Assembly (NCBI GenBank): GCA_028274465.1
Contig: CM051458.1
Coordinates: 70,526,885 to 70,590,884 of the forward strand
Direction: 5' to 3'
Origin: Plantago ovata
Taxonomy: Eukaryota > Streptophyta > Magnoliopsida > Lamiales > Plantaginaceae
Length of the DNA: 64,000 bases
The notes under the pieces are model-generated. The model saw only the letters and a list, made by a program, of their open reading frames with translations, searched no databases and had not been told where the DNA came from. Below are positions 31,982 to 44,655 of this stretch, in pieces. Made by a program: the position numbers and the translations under genes. The first letter of the stretch is position 1. The number at the start of each line of letters is the position of its first letter.

Positions 31982-34900
31982 CGTCTCAGAACAGTAGTCA
32001 GTATCTTTTCGAAGTTAAGTTGACGCTCAGCAAGCAGTGCATCATCCTCTTCTTGGCATGCTTTGTGAACAACCATTTGTGCCTTGATTCTTGGAGTAAA
32101 CTCCTCAACGTTTGGGAACGACACTAAAGAGGGAGTGAGTGAATGAGCTTTTAAGTTCTGTGGCAATTTGGTCATCATTTCTCAGCATGCGACTTCTTTC
32201 CTCATCTCCTTCATCAGAATTAATGGATGTTGGAGGAATTTCTACCACTTTTTGTTCTTTTTCCTTTACCTTTTCTTCTTCATGTGCTGAGAAATCTGAC
32301 AAATCTTCTTCCTCATCAGGTTCATCAAGGCCATCAACCTTGACACCTAAGTCTTTTGCCTCAGATACTTTTGGTTGAGAGATTGCTGAAGGCAACTCTT
32401 GACAACGATTGGAGTTTCAGCAGTAGTAGGTGGAAGGGAGGATCCTTCCAAGTTATTCACTCCTGAAGATTGAGCAATATCTAGGTGTTGAGTGCTTCTT
32501 ACATGAATCTGTAGACTATTCTTTATTGCTCTTTGATAATTTTCATAAAAAACTTCATCTTCCTCATGGTTTGAATCAGTGACCTGAGCTTCGAGTAAGA
32601 TTATCTCGGCATCAGAAAGCTTTGCTTTTCCTTTAGGCATTTCAGCCTGCTTTCTGGCATACTCTTCTTCAGTCTCAGCAACTTGTTCAGTTGTTGGAGT
32701 GGATCTGTCAGCAGGAGTGGAAGCAGATTTCTGTTGTTTACTGGGAGGTTGTTCAGCTTTTTGGTTTTCAGCATGTGCTTGATCTTCTTGATCAGCAACT
32801 GACAATATTTTTCCTCCAGCATCTGGACTAGGACCTTGGTTGTCATCATCTTCGTCCTTACTGTCCTTTGAATCGTTTGGTTCATCATCACTTGAATCTT
32901 CAAGGACATTCTCATCCTCTTCTTCTTCATCATCATCAGTTAGAATAACTAACTCGAGATGTTTGTATTTAGCCTGACTTGTTACCTCTTCTTCGTCGTT
33001 GATTTTGTGGGGATCAACCACCACTGGTACAAATGAGCCTTTGAGCATCACAGCTTGTTCAGCAGGGGAGGCACTCTTAAACTTAGCTTTCATATTCTCT
33101 CTGATTGTGACAAACAGATTAGCATTCATTTGTTGAGAATAAGATAGCTCTTCAGGAAGTATAGAGTGTACGAAAGTGTCGAGCTTGATGAGAAGTTTCT
33201 CTGCTTTTCATTTGAGAGATGAATGTGAAGATCTGAGAAGTCCATTCTTTTGTACCTTTGCCAGTTGCTGACAGACTTAGCACTCCGGTGAAATTGTTTC
33301 TCTTGAAGTTTGAGTACAGTTCATCTGAACTAACCTCATGGACTTCAGTGATGAGAATCGCTTCTTTTATTTCCTTTTGAGCCTGAATAAAAGCAAAGTT
33401 ATTTTCAGGAAGGTTTTGGAAAGTAGTTTTAGAGTCTAAAACTGTATCATGAATTACCTGATGGTTCTCAGCAAGCTCATGTTGCACACTTAATTGTGCA
33501 TGTACTACTTCCATTTCATCAGGAGCTATAGCAGCATCCTTGCTTTGTTCATCCTGAAATAACACTTTGTTAGATAGAAGTACTATGTTTTTAAACTTAG
33601 TAAAGTTACCCAAATTTTCATCTACCTGCTGAGCAGGAGTTGTAGATTCTGGTGCAGACTTTTCAGCACTGTTCTGCCTTGTATCATGAGAAGTCTGTAA
33701 ATATACAATAGTATTAGCTAAAGATAAAGTATCAGATAAAAAAGATTTGCTTATTTCTGAGTTAACTACCTGCTGAAGAGTGACAGGTGGTGACTCAGTC
33801 CCTTCAGCATTAATTGCTTCTTCATTATCTGGGACTAGATCTTCAGCAGACTTCTTTTCTTGATCTAATTGAGAAAGTTGTGTAGCTTCAGCAATCTCCC
33901 TTGTCTCTGAGTGGACAGGTTGAGCAGAAACATCTAGACCTCTGAGTTCACTACTAGTCATAAAAAGGTCGACTGACTTGTTGGAGTTATCATCAATCTC
34001 CATGTCCATTTGCTGGCATAGGTCAGTCAGTAACAGTTGGACTTTGTCAATAGAAGTGAGTGGTGAACTTGGTCTTACATTCTCAGCATCATGAGATGCG
34101 TCTTCGAATGGTGTTTCTTGATGAGTTTCAACAAACTCTTGATTTTGAACAGTTGCAGTTTCAGCAACTGGTTCTTCAATGGTTGCAGCTTCAGCAACTT
34201 CCTTGTCTTGACTAGTTGTTGTTTCAACAACTGACTCTTTTTCCTTTATTGCTTTGCTGGCAACGTTTTCGGCAAGTGCAGCCTTTCTTAGGTCTGCATC
34301 AATATCACTTGCTGGTTCAAGTGTTGTATCCTCAAGATTATCTACAATGTAGATATCATCTATTCTTTCTAAGACAGGAATTTCATTTCCACTTCCTTGT
34401 GGTCTTTCTTCAGTGGATGGATCCAAATTTATTGGATTTGTAGAGATTTCAGCAAGTACCTCTGCAACATCTACTGGAGTGGTTTGCTTTTCAGCAACCA
34501 CTGGTGTATCATCGTCCTGTATTTCATGGACGATCGGCACAGACATTCTTGTCGTTGTTTTCTTCCTTGGGAAGGTTTTTGTTCTTGCCTTCCTAGGAAC
34601 AGGATCAGCTGATGAAGCTGCAGTTTGAGTATCATCATCAGCTTTTCTCTTCTTTGATCTTTTGCTGGGTGCTTTAGTGTCAGCAACCACAGTAGTATCA
34701 GCAGCAGCAGTAGTATCAGTAACGTTTGACTCTGTTGCTTTCTTAGATTGTTTGTTAGCATCCTTGGGTCGATTTAGCTTATAGAAAGCTCTTCCCACAT
34801 TGCATACTGACTTTTTGATCGGCAATGGGTTTCTTAGCTGGATCTGAAAATGTTCCAAGATGTAACAAATTTTCAGTCCATACATCACTGGGAATATAGG

Positions 34901-35641
34901 TGAGACAGTATTGTCTTCCACCTTGACTTTGAACTTTGAAATACAGTCAACAAATCTGTTGAAAATGTATTTAGCCCAGTTGATGTCGGTTTTGTTTTCA
35001 TAGATGTGCATCAGCAACGGCCATCTTCTCAGGCCGACTTGGTGTATTCCTCCGACTTGGGAGTCTAACACTTTAATGAGTAGCAATGCTACTAGACCAA
35101 GAGAATGACAAAGATGCTTTCTCTTTGTAAACTTGTTCCAAGTAACAGGAGCAATTTCTCTTTTCTTCATCCGTTCATTTCTGACATCACTGTAGAAGGC
35201 TTCAATCTCTTCTTCAGTGGCAGTGATGTCATCTTCAGTTCCAGTGTTTGGAATCTGAAAGATGTTTGCCAAATCAATCCATTTCAGGATGATTTTCTTT
35301 CCCTAAACTGTTGCAGAAATCACTTTTTCAGTCATTCCTTGTTCATCAGTAAGGGTTTGGATTTCTGCATTATTGTAGAATTCCATAGTATCTAACATAC
35401 TCACTTTCTTTTTGGGGTGAGCAGTGATGAAGAAAAATAGGTCTTGTTGATTTATGTAATTCAACGCCTCAATATTTTCTTCGTCAAGTTCTTGTTCATA
35501 GAAGTATCGGATATACTTCTCTTTTGCAAAACCTCCCCATTGCATCATCTGCTCACACTTTTCAGTGTTGAGATATGCAGGAGGCATGGGTCTCTTTATG
35601 ATTTTGTTGTTAGCTAGCATGATTTTCACCGTGTTCTTCAC
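31982..35641 (-). CDS. Sir-C third ORF
   Basis: Homologous to 17249-20920 of Sir-B and more complete upstream. It carries a region with L-C-H-S-L-G-L-V-A-L-L, R-R-W-P-L-L-M-H-I-Y-E-N and A-K-Y-I-F-N-R-F-V-D, a Thr/Ala/Lys-rich segment, then long acidic stretches (around 32900-32950). Many Ala-Glu dipeptides are coded by GCTGA. One frame of 706 residues is open (33152-35272). No signal peptide or membrane helix is evident, so an envelope role is not supported. Function unknown; position matches the extra ORF of Sireviruses. Broken, a few breaks. Confidence 0.7.
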
Positions 35642-36730
35642 CGGAGACGGTGCCGGTGTAGGAGCAAAGCTTTTTCCAACACTATCTGCCTTGGAGGATT
35701 TGGTGTTCTTGGTTCTTTGCCTTTTGGGACCTTATATAGTAAGGAAAGATTGAGGGTAAGAGTATGAAAAAGATGCTTTTCTTTTTTACCGGAGGTACAG
35801 TGTTTCAGAGCACAGGCTAGGGAATTTTTTTTTTGCAGAGAACGGAAATGTGAGTTAAAGAATTTTGTCTTTCTCTAACTCTTCATTTATATAGTATCTA
35901 TGTTATGTGAGAAACTCAATGGTTTTGAGTTTTCAGCAAGGGTAAAATAGAGATACAGCGAGTTAGTGGAGCCTTTGCATTGAATGCGTAGTGGTCCACT
36001 AACCTGAAACCATCAGAGCTTGTTTTCACTTTATAACATTAACCGTTGGATCATCAACTGCTTTAAAATCAATGGCCACGAATGCATTTCATGTCATGAT
36101 TAATAGCGAGCTTATCTGTGCCACGATTAACGTCAAATTAGATTTTTCCTTGATTCAAGGGATTTTATCTCTTTTACTTAGAAGCTAATAGCTTGCTGAA
36201 GTATTAGAGAATCTTTTCAGCAATTTTAATATTTCTGACTTTAGCAATTAATTTATAAGTAACAAGCCTTGTAGTTGCTGAAAGTTCCCCCTTAATCAAA
36301 TATCTCATTTTTCTTTGGGTCAAAGATATTCCTGAGTTTCCGTCTCAGTAAATCCCTTTTATAGTGAGATATTTTAGATAAACTCTCTTTTGGTGAGAAA
36401 CAATCTTGCTCTTTGCTGAGTTCCCGTCTCAAATTTATCTTTTGATACTTGAATACATGTTCCAGTATCCTTGATTGCCTGAATACCCGTTTCAGTAATC
36501 CTTAGATTTTTCTTACTGAATACCTGTTTTAGCAAGTGACCAAGTTTCCTAACAAATACCCGGTTTGAAGGATTTACTTGCTGAATGCATGTTTCAGCAA
36601 ACACTTTGTGTACAACCATCTCTTTTAGAGGAATCAAGTAGAAAGTGACTTTTCAAGGGATGATTAAATCTTTAAGCAACTGTTGGCTTGCTGAATACCC
36701 GTTTCAGCAATCCAATCAAATGTACCCTTT
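35642..36730 (-). other. spacer between pol and third ORF of Sir-C, with TATA and PPT-like sites
   Basis: No coding frame is supported. On the minus strand, in order: a purine run AAGGGGGAA (36284-36293), AT-rich sequence, TATATAAA (35886-35893), a C/T-rich leader, then the third ORF. This could be an internal promoter for the third ORF. Extra polypurine tracts are known in Sireviruses. Confidence 0.5.
35886..35893 (-). promoter_or_regulatory. TATA-like box upstream of Sir-C third ORF
   Basis: TATATAAA on the minus strand lies about 130-250 bp upstream of the first part of the third ORF. Sir-B cannot be compared because this part lies in its gap. Confidence 0.35.
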
Positions 36731-38208
36731 TTATTGAGGGAGTTCAATCAATCCAAGGTTATACCTTAGCATTGCGAACCTATTATCCGGAAGGGGCTTG
36801 GTAAAGATGTCAGCAAGTTGATCATCTGTACCTATCTTTACAACCTCAAAGTCTCCTTTTTCCACATGATCTCTAATGAAATGATGTCTAATATCAATGT
36901 GCTTTGTCCTTGAGTGGAACTTAGGATTTTGCGTGATTGCAATAGCACTTGTATTATCACAAAAGATTGGTGTTTTCTTTGCAAAAATACCATAATCTCG
37001 TAGTTGTTGTTGAATCCAAAGGATTTGAGCAATGCAACAATCAGCCGCAATGTATTCAGATTCAGTGGATGTATTGGCCACACAAGTTTGCTTCTTGCTG
37101 AACCATGAAATTAATCTTGTACCTAGAAACTGACAACTTCCAGATGTACTTTTTCGATCAAGGGTTGATCCACCATGGTCAGCATCTGAATAACCAACCA
37201 ATTCTAATTCAGAATCTTTTGGATACCATAATCCAACATTGACTGTGCCTTTGACATATTTCAGTATTTTGAGTGCTTTCTTGTAATGTGATTCTCTAGG
37301 ATCAGATTGAAACCTTGCACACGCACAAACGACATACTGAATGTCAGGCCTACTTGCTGTTAGATACAACAAGGAACCAATGAGCTTCCTATACTTGTGT
37401 TCATCCACACTTTTGTCTTGTTTAGTATAGCCCAATTTGGTACCAACACTCATAGGGATCTTTTCAGGTTTATCTTCCTCTTTGATCCTGAACTTTATGA
37501 GCATTTCATTTGCATACTTTGCTTGATTTATGAATATTCCATCCTTGAGTTGCTTGACTTGCAAACCTAAGAAATAATTCAATTTGTCCATCATGCTCAT
37601 TTCAAACTTGTTTGTCATGAGTTTGGCAAATCATCTCAAAGTTGCTTGTCCTTAGAACAAAAAATTATGTCATCCACATAAATCTGGACTAAGAGTATTT
37701 TACCATCATGATTCATGGTAAATAAGGTTTTATCAACTTCACCCTTATTGAAACCATTGTGTAGCAAGAATTTAGCTAAGGTATCATACCAAGCTCTAGG
37801 TGCTTGCTTTAGACCATATATAGCTTTCTGAAGCTTATATACCATCTTGGTTTCTGAGGGAAGTTCTAAGCCAGGGGGTTGTTCTAGATAGACTTTTTCA
37901 GCAAGTTTACCATTTAGGAATGCACTTTTAACATCCATTTGATAAACTATGAAGTCATTATGAGCAGCAAAGGCTAAGAATAGTCTAATAGCATCCAATC
38001 TTGCAACTGGTGCATAAGACTCATAATCCAATCCTTCAGTCTGGCAATAACCTTCAGCAACTAAACGTGTTTTGTTCCTTGTTACTTCTCCAGACTCACT
38101 CAGCTTGTTTCTGAACACCCACTTTGTACCAATTGCTTTCTTTCCGTCAGCAAGAGGTACAAGTTTCCAAACTTTCTTCCTTTCAAATTGATCCAGTTCC
38201 TCTTGCAT
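36731..38208 (-). CDS. Sir-C reverse transcriptase and RNase H
   Basis: RT motifs [29 protein letters not shown] and Y-V-D-D-I-I-F are in 37636-38208. The RT thumb and RNase H ([23 protein letters not shown]) are in 36731-37618, ending N-L-G-L-I-E-L-P-Q as in Sir-A. Broken, few breaks. Confidence 0.9.
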
Positions 38209-38231
38209 TGCCTTGATCCATTCAGAATGCT

Positions 38232-39530
38232 TTAAAGCTTCTTCTTGGTTTTGGGCTCAATTTCTAAAACAAAGCAAGAGAACAACGCTTCTATCTCAAC
38301 AACAATTGCTTCTTCAGCAAGTTCTTGATTGGTAGATACTTTGGATCTAGTCACTTGGCGTTTGTCAATATCACCAATCATATCCTTACAGGGATGATCT
38401 CTAATCCATTTGTTAACGGGTTTTCTGCTCTTTGGATCTGGATATGTTTGTGTTTCATCATGTGACTCTTCAACAAGTAATTGTTCAGTACTACTGGTAT
38501 CTGGTTGTGTCTCTACTGGAATTGGTTCATCAGCAACTACTTGTTCAGCATTGTTGGTTTGAGATAACTCATCAGCAGACACATGAGGTTGCGTAGTTTC
38601 AGCAACTTCTGGAGCAACTACGTCTTTAGCCGGGAATTACTTATCATGAACTACATTTATCTTGACATGACTTGGAGTTGGAGTGTAATTGTCAGAACCA
38701 TCATTAAGTTCAATAGGTTTGACATTTCCAGCATTGGATTCAGTTCTTTGCTCGTTTATGAGTAGTTTCTTCATACATTTTGATATTTCTTCTTCAGCGG
38801 GGACTCCTTTGTCTTTTCATAGAATACAACATGCACTGATTCTTCAATCTTTTGTGCCTTTTTGTTGTAAATTCTATAAGCTTTGCTATGTAAGGAGTAG
38901 CCAAGAAATATCGCTTCATCTGCCTTTGGTTGAAATGTCCTTAAATATTCTCTATCGTTGTTAAGAACAAAGCATTTGCAACCAAATACTCTTAGATGAG
39001 TGATGTTAGGAGGTCTTCCAACAAATAACTCATAGGGAGTTTTGTTGTATTCCTTAGTTATTAAACATCTATTTTGAGTATAGCAGGCGGTATTAATCGC
39101 TTCAACCCAATAAGCTTCACTTATTTCAGCGTCAGCAAGCATTGTTCTAACTGCTTCCTTAAGGGTACGGTTCTTCCTTTCAGCAACACCATTTTGTTGA
39201 GGTGTCCTTACTGAGGATAACTTATGTTGTATGCCTTTAGAAGTGCAATACTCAGTTATGTACTAGTTTACAAACTCAGTACCATGGTCTGTTCTGATGT
39301 TTTGTAACTTGTCATTTTTCATGACTTCGAGCTTATTCAGCAAGTTAGGTATTTCAGTCCTTGTTTCAGACTTGTGTTTGATGAAAATTACCCAAGTGAA
39401 CCTTGAATAATCATCTACCACCATCAGACTATACTTCTTACCAACATAGCTTGTTGAACAAGATTCAAACAAGTCCATGTGCAAGAGTTGTAAAGGTTTT
39501 GTAGTTGACGGTACTGCCTTATGCTTGAAA
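38232..39530 (-). CDS. Sir-C integrase and linker
   Basis: The integrase core shows [14 protein letters not shown], the [12 protein letters not shown] block, and the C-terminal R-V-F-G-C-K-C-F-V and I-F-L-G-Y-S. The acidic linker (38232-38770) resembles that of Sir-D at 63183-63530 more than Sir-A. Broken, several breaks. Confidence 0.85.
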
Positions 39531-39783
39531 GAAGTTTTGGTTTGCTTACCTTGCTGACATGCAGTGCAAACACCGTCCTTCTTAAAAGTAACCTTAGGTA
39601 ATCCAATTACAAGTGCCTTTTTAGACAGCTTATTCAGCGTCTTGAAGTTTAGGTGACTTGTTCATTTATGCCATAACCATTCTTTTTCAGCAAGGCAATC
39701 ATGTTATGAGATAAGGCATTTTTCAATGATTGCTGAAGACCAATCTACGGTATAGAGACCTCCTGATTTTCTAGCAACCATGA

Positions 39784-40125
39784 TTACCTTCTTTGTCTCA
39801 AAGTCAATAAGTTTACATTCATCACTTTTAATTTAATTTTGATGAAGTAACCTCTGTCAGCAAACTGACTCATGCTGAAAAGGTTAAACTTAAGATTTTT
39901 GACATAAAGAACTCCCGAAATAGTGATGCACCCTAACTTCACGTCACCATAGCCTTTAGTAAAACCAAAGCCTCCACCAGCAAATCTTCTTGTTGGACCT
40001 TTAGACCACCGTCTATAGTTTATAAGGTTTTTCTTAGTGCTCGTCATGTGCTTTCTGCAGCCACTGTCAAAGTGCCAAATTGAATTGTTTGTCTCTGTGG
40101 TTGAAGTCTGCACAATCAAGAGCAA
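39784..40125 (-). CDS. Sir-C protease region
   Basis: Contains the copia aspartic-protease active site F-D-S-G-C followed by K-H-M-T, then R-F-A-G-G-G-F-G and G-V-L-Y-V-K-N-L-K-F-N-L-F. It lies directly after gag in a different frame, typical of a gag-pol boundary. Confidence 0.8.
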   Translation of the reverse strand: MLLIVQTSTTETNNSIWHFDSGCRKHMTSTKKNLINYRRWSKGPTRRFAGGGFGFTKGYGDVKLGCITISGVLYVKNLKFNLFSMSQFADRGYFIKIKLKVMNVNLLTLRQRR

Positions 40126-40130
40126 ACAAG

Positions 40131-42136
40131 TTAATTATCCAATATTGGATGTCCATTAACATGTTCAAGAAAACGTCCAGTGGAAACCCAAGTCTTTAGT
40201 TTTTCGATCTTGACTTGTTTTCTAGTTGATGAGGAACTAGATGGTTTAGATCCGAAAGACTTTTGATCATTGCTGATTAAGTCCACTTTCTGAAGTGGTG
40301 TCTTGCTTGGTTGACCCCTTTGTTGAACATACTTTTCAGTAAGTTCTTTTCTAGCAAGGTTCCTTCTAGTCCTAGCATTTTGAATATTGCCAGTACTCTT
40401 GGGCTTCGATTTGTTCAACTCTTTGAAGTATCTTTGCTGACTTTGCTTATACTCATGAAATAGTTGACTTTGCTTGGTTTTATATTCGAGTCCACTTTCT
40501 GGAGTATGCTGAGTTTTTGTCTCATCAACCTTACTTGGTTCAGGTTTGTCAGCAAAGGTCTTCTGATTACTTTTAGTAATCTTGCCATTTGGCTTAACAA
40601 ATTGCTTTTCAGCAACTTGTTTGGCGGAATGCTTTTCAACATCCTTTTTCTGCATAGATTGTTTTTCAGCAACCTGTTTTCCTTTTGAAGTCTTGTTACT
40701 TTGAGTAGCAACAACGGGCTTCTTGATCGTAGGTACTGGATTGTTTATTTCAGCAACCTTAGATTGACCAATTTCATAGAGTTCTGGTAGACCACTATCA
40801 CTAGCACGAACAAAGGTAATTGGTGATTTGTCTTTACTCAAAAGTATCACATCATCACCTTCATAAGTGGCACCTAAACCTTCTTTCTGAGATGGATCTC
40901 TCAGATAAGAGTTTAGTTCAGCTAGCGTGTTACTAGCATCCGCATAAGATTTGAAATTGACTTTCATCTTTTTCATCTCTTGTATTTCAGCAAGTAACTT
41001 TAGAATTGAGGACTGATATTCTTCCAATTCTATTGCCATTTGAGCATTTTTTTCTGTAGCTTCAGCAACTAACTTTTGGAGATGCAATATTTCAGCATCC
41101 TTCTTTTCTGACTCAACGCTCAGCACAACGTACTTTTCAGTAGTTTGCTTAGTCAGAAGTTCAGCATTGTGTAATTTCTCTTGCTGTTTTCTCAGAGTTT
41201 TCTCAAATCTTTGGATTTCTCCTTGAATTCTATCAAGGTCAATGTCATCTTCACTTTCTGAATCAGAGTCAGAGGTAGGACAATTTACCTGATCGGCCAT
41301 GAGGCAGAACTCGTAGTTTGACACATCTGAATAAGCTTCCATCGCAATTCCACATACGTCTTTGCCTATCTCTACGTCCAGAGTGGCTTCCTCTTCTTCA
41401 GTGTCTGAACTTTCTACCTCACTGTCTTCAGAGCTTGTTTCAATGCAAAGAGCATCAATTTTTGCTTGAAGCCTTTTCTTTTCTTCAGCAATTAAAGCCT
41501 TCTTGAACTTCTTCTTCTTCTCAGCAGACTTCCCTTTCAGTAAGGGGCAATTTGCTTTGAAGTGTCCAGGCTTTTTGCAATAAAAGCAAAGATCATTTCC
41601 AACTGCTGGTTCTTCGGAGGAGTTTGCTTGCTGAGCTTGCTTGTCCAGCGAGCTAGTTTCATCTTTGTACTTATGGTAGCTGTTACCAAGATGCTTTTTC
41701 AGCTTCTCTTTTGCTTTTCGCCTTTCAAGTTCCTTACTGATGAATTTTTTCATGTTTCTAACTGCAAGAGCATTTTCATCAGCAGGCTCTTTATCATTCT
41801 TCTTTTCAGAAGATAATGGCTTGGCAGCAAGAGCAATGTTTTGCGATTTTTCAGCAAACACACTTTCTCTTTGCTTTGTCTCATAGTTGACAGTAGCAAG
41901 ACGAGAGAACAACTCGGTTGGTGTGATGTTTGGCATTCCTTGATTGTTGTTGAAATTCTGAGTGGGGATCCATTCTTGATTCAGACTTCTAATAATGGTT
42001 TTCACCTTTTCAGGATCAGAATAGAAGTTTCCAACACCTAAGGCAGCCATTTCACTCACAAGAGTTGTGAATCTGAAATCCAAGTCTTCTAGTGACTCAT
42101 TTGTACCTTGTTTGATGTTTTGAAACTTCAACTTTA
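40131..42136 (-). CDS. Sir-C gag (main part)
   Basis: A single open frame covering the end of capsid, CCHC knuckle C-F-Y-C-K-K-P-G-H-F-K-A-N-C (near 41570), acidic Ser-Asp-Glu stretch, coiled-coil-like segment (40980-41250) and the basic Lys/Ser/Gln-rich tail ending W-V-S-T-G-R-F-L-E-H-V-N-G-H. This is the best view of the full gag layout in the Sir family. Its N-terminal part lies on the other side of Ath-1 at 58260-58548. Confidence 0.88.
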
Positions 42137-42141
42137 GTACT
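42137..42141. repeat. target-site duplication of Ath-1, left (GTACT)
   Basis: GTACT directly before TGATGAACG. The same five bases follow the right LTR at 58255-58259. Both lie in Sir-C gag. Confidence 0.95.
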
Positions 42142-42471
42142 TGATGAACGTATTTTTTACGCGTTCATCTTGTCTTTTTTACCATCTTTTGCTATCTTCT
42201 AGCCTTGTTTTTTTAGTTAGTTTTGTAGAATAGTGTCACGTTTTGTGTTTTCGGCATTTTCAGGCACTTAGGTACGAAACGGCGTTTTTGGAGCTAAAAA
42301 CGAGCCTTTTTGATGGAAAAGATGGCCCCGTTGAAGTTCCCCAATCTCCGTGGCTTGTTCGTAAGTGTTTGAGCATCAATAAGCATCGAGAAGGATAAGT
42401 CCAAGGCACCCGAGGGCCATGCGAGGGAAAAAAGATTGAGTTTGAAGACAAAAATCTGCCCAGGAGCCAAG

Positions 42472-42598
42472 CTAAGCGCCTGGAATAGTGAATCACTCCG
42501 CTTCAAATTCAAGGAGCTTTGGCACAGAAGCCAAGCGAAGCGCTTCGCTTGCCAAGCGCTCCGCTTGGCTTCTCCAAGCGGTCCGCTTGGCAGCGGTT
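42472..42598. repeat. palindrome array in Ath-1 left LTR
   Basis: Back-to-back palindromes such as AAGCGAAGCGCTTCGCTT, CCAAGCGCTCCGCTTGG and CCAAGCGGTCCGCTTGG. The right LTR has the equivalent at 57172-57322. Confidence 0.85.
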
Positions 42599-43249
42599 AC
42601 GTTTTCGGATTTTCCTTCTTAGATCTGATCTTTGATCATTTTTTGAATATCTTTTGAACTGTAACTTCGTTTTGGAGAGCTCCTAAGCCCCAAAACTTAG
42701 AGAAAACTCAGATTACATTGTATTTTAGCTTGGGATTCAAGGTTTTGATTGGGATTCATCCTTTGTAATCATCTACGGAGAGGTTTTCTTTGCTTTCCAC
42801 CGATTAGTGACAGCTTTGGTGGTAACTTGTATCAGTCTCTTGTCTTGTAGTTTGATATGATGTATTCTGGTTATTATTCATATGAATTGATGTCTATGTT
42901 GATGAATATGAGTAGCTAAATCTTTTGTGTTGGTGGTAGAATGTAGAATATGCATGCTATGGGTTATGTTTATGCTTACATGAGATTGCGATTCAATCTT
43001 GCTGCAAATTCCTTCATATGATTCTTAGTTGCCTATAAAATATATTCGAATTGAGTATAGTGACAAACTCTTGGTCAATGAAAGCTATAGGATTGTATGT
43101 TAGAGATTTGCAGCATGCTAGATAAATGGTGTTAGTGACAAGCACCTCTAAAGTATTGATAGTGGTCTTTTATGATGTATGTCTTCAAGTTACCCAGACG
43201 AGTTGCTTAGCAGACTTGATCGAAGGTTTTACGCACTGAACTTGTGAGC

Positions 43250-43254
43250 ATATT
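43250..43254. repeat. target-site duplication of Ath-2, left (ATATT)
   Basis: ATATT directly before TGATGATGTCG. It is repeated at 49703-49707, after the other end of Ath-2. Confidence 0.95.
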
Positions 43255-44653
43255 TGATGATGTCGTTTTTCACCAATTGAATTTGTTTAAAAGCCTAAGA
43301 ACACTTATCACTACACAAACTAGAGTGCAATGGCAAGTTGTCCCCGAGTGTCGTTCTCTCGGGACCTAACGTGGCTTTGTTTGAGGTTTTTTTCTAGTAA
43401 TTTCAGTCAACGATTTCAAATGTTGATAGAATAGTTTTCTTAAGAACAAAACAACGAGAAATCAGATTGATGTAAATCAAGTTTGGAAAACGGTTGGTGG
43501 TAGAAATCAAATACACATGCATGGGTTACGAATATGCTCACAAGTTCAGTGCGTAAAATCTTCGATCAAGTCTGCTTAGCAACTCGTCTAGGCCACTTTA
43601 AGACACACATCATGAAAGATCACTATCAATACTTTAGAGGTGCTTGTCACCAACACCATTTATCTAGCATGCTGCAAATCTCTAACATACGATCCTATAG
43701 CTTTCATTGACCAAGAGTTTGTCACTATACTCAATTCGAATATATTTTATAGGCAACTAAGAATCATATGAAGGGATTTGCAGCAAGATTGAATCACAAT
43801 CTCATGTAAGCATAAACATAACCAATAGCATGCATATTCTACATTCTACCACCAACACAAAAGATTTAGCTACTCATATTCATCAACATAGACATCAATT
43901 CATATGAATAATAACCAGAATACATCATATCAAACTACAAGACAAGAGACTGATACAAGTTACCACCAAAGCTGTCACTAATCGGTGGAAAGCAAAGAAA
44001 ACCTCTCCGTAGATGATTACAAAGGATGAATCCCAATCAAAACCTTGAATCCCAAGCTAAAATACAATGTAATATGAGTTTTCTCTGAGTTTTGGGGCTT
44101 AGGAGCTCTCCAAAACGAAGTTACAGTTCAAAAGATATTCAAAAAATGATCAAAGATCAGATCTAAGAAGGAAAATCCGAAAACGTAACCTCTGCCAAGC
44201 GGACCGCTTGGAGAAGCCAAGCGGAGCGCTTGGCAAGCGAAGCGCTTCGGCACTCCAAGCGCTTCGCTTGGCTTCTGTGCCAAAGCTCCTGGAATTTGAA
44301 GCGGAGCGCTTCACTATTCCAGGCGCTTAGCTTGGCTCCTGGGCAGATTTTTGTCTTCAAACTCAATCTTTTTTCCCTCGCATGGCCCTCGGTTGCCTTG
44401 GACTCATCCTTCTCGATGCTTATTGATGCTCAAACACTTACGAACAAGCCACGGAGATTGGGGAACTTCAACGGGGCCATCTTTTCCATCAAAAAGGCTC
44501 ATTTTTAGCTCCAAAAACGCCGTTTCGTACCTAAGTGCCTGAAAATGCAGAAAACACAAAACGTGACACTATTCTACAAAACTAACCAAAAAACAAGGCT
44601 AGAAGATAGCAAAAGAAGGTGAAAAAGACAAGATGAACGCGTCAAAAATACGT
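43255..44653 (-). repeat. 3' LTR of Ath-2
   Basis: The plus strand starts TGATGATGTCG, the reverse complement of the Ath LTR end. Carries the palindrome array at 44196-44345. With the Ath-1 LTR at 42142-43254 it forms an inverted repeat with arms of about 1.1 kb. Confidence 0.9.
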
Positions 44654-44655
44654 CC

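Larger units (their letters stand above)
42142..43254 (+). repeat. left LTR of Ath-1, first part
   Basis: Starts TGATGAACGTATTTT. Matches 56853-57975 of the right LTR. It contains a CAAGCG-type palindrome array at 42472-42598. It is interrupted at 43254/43255 by Ath-2. Confidence 0.92.

Noticed and set aside
42436-42657. Open frames rich in A-K-R-F-A-W or S-G-P-L-G across the palindrome arrays
   Set aside because: The frames arise in both strands from the repeated CAAGCG/CGCTTG word; they have no start context or homology. The same holds at 44163-44366, 49215-49409, 52525-53062 and 57019-57349.
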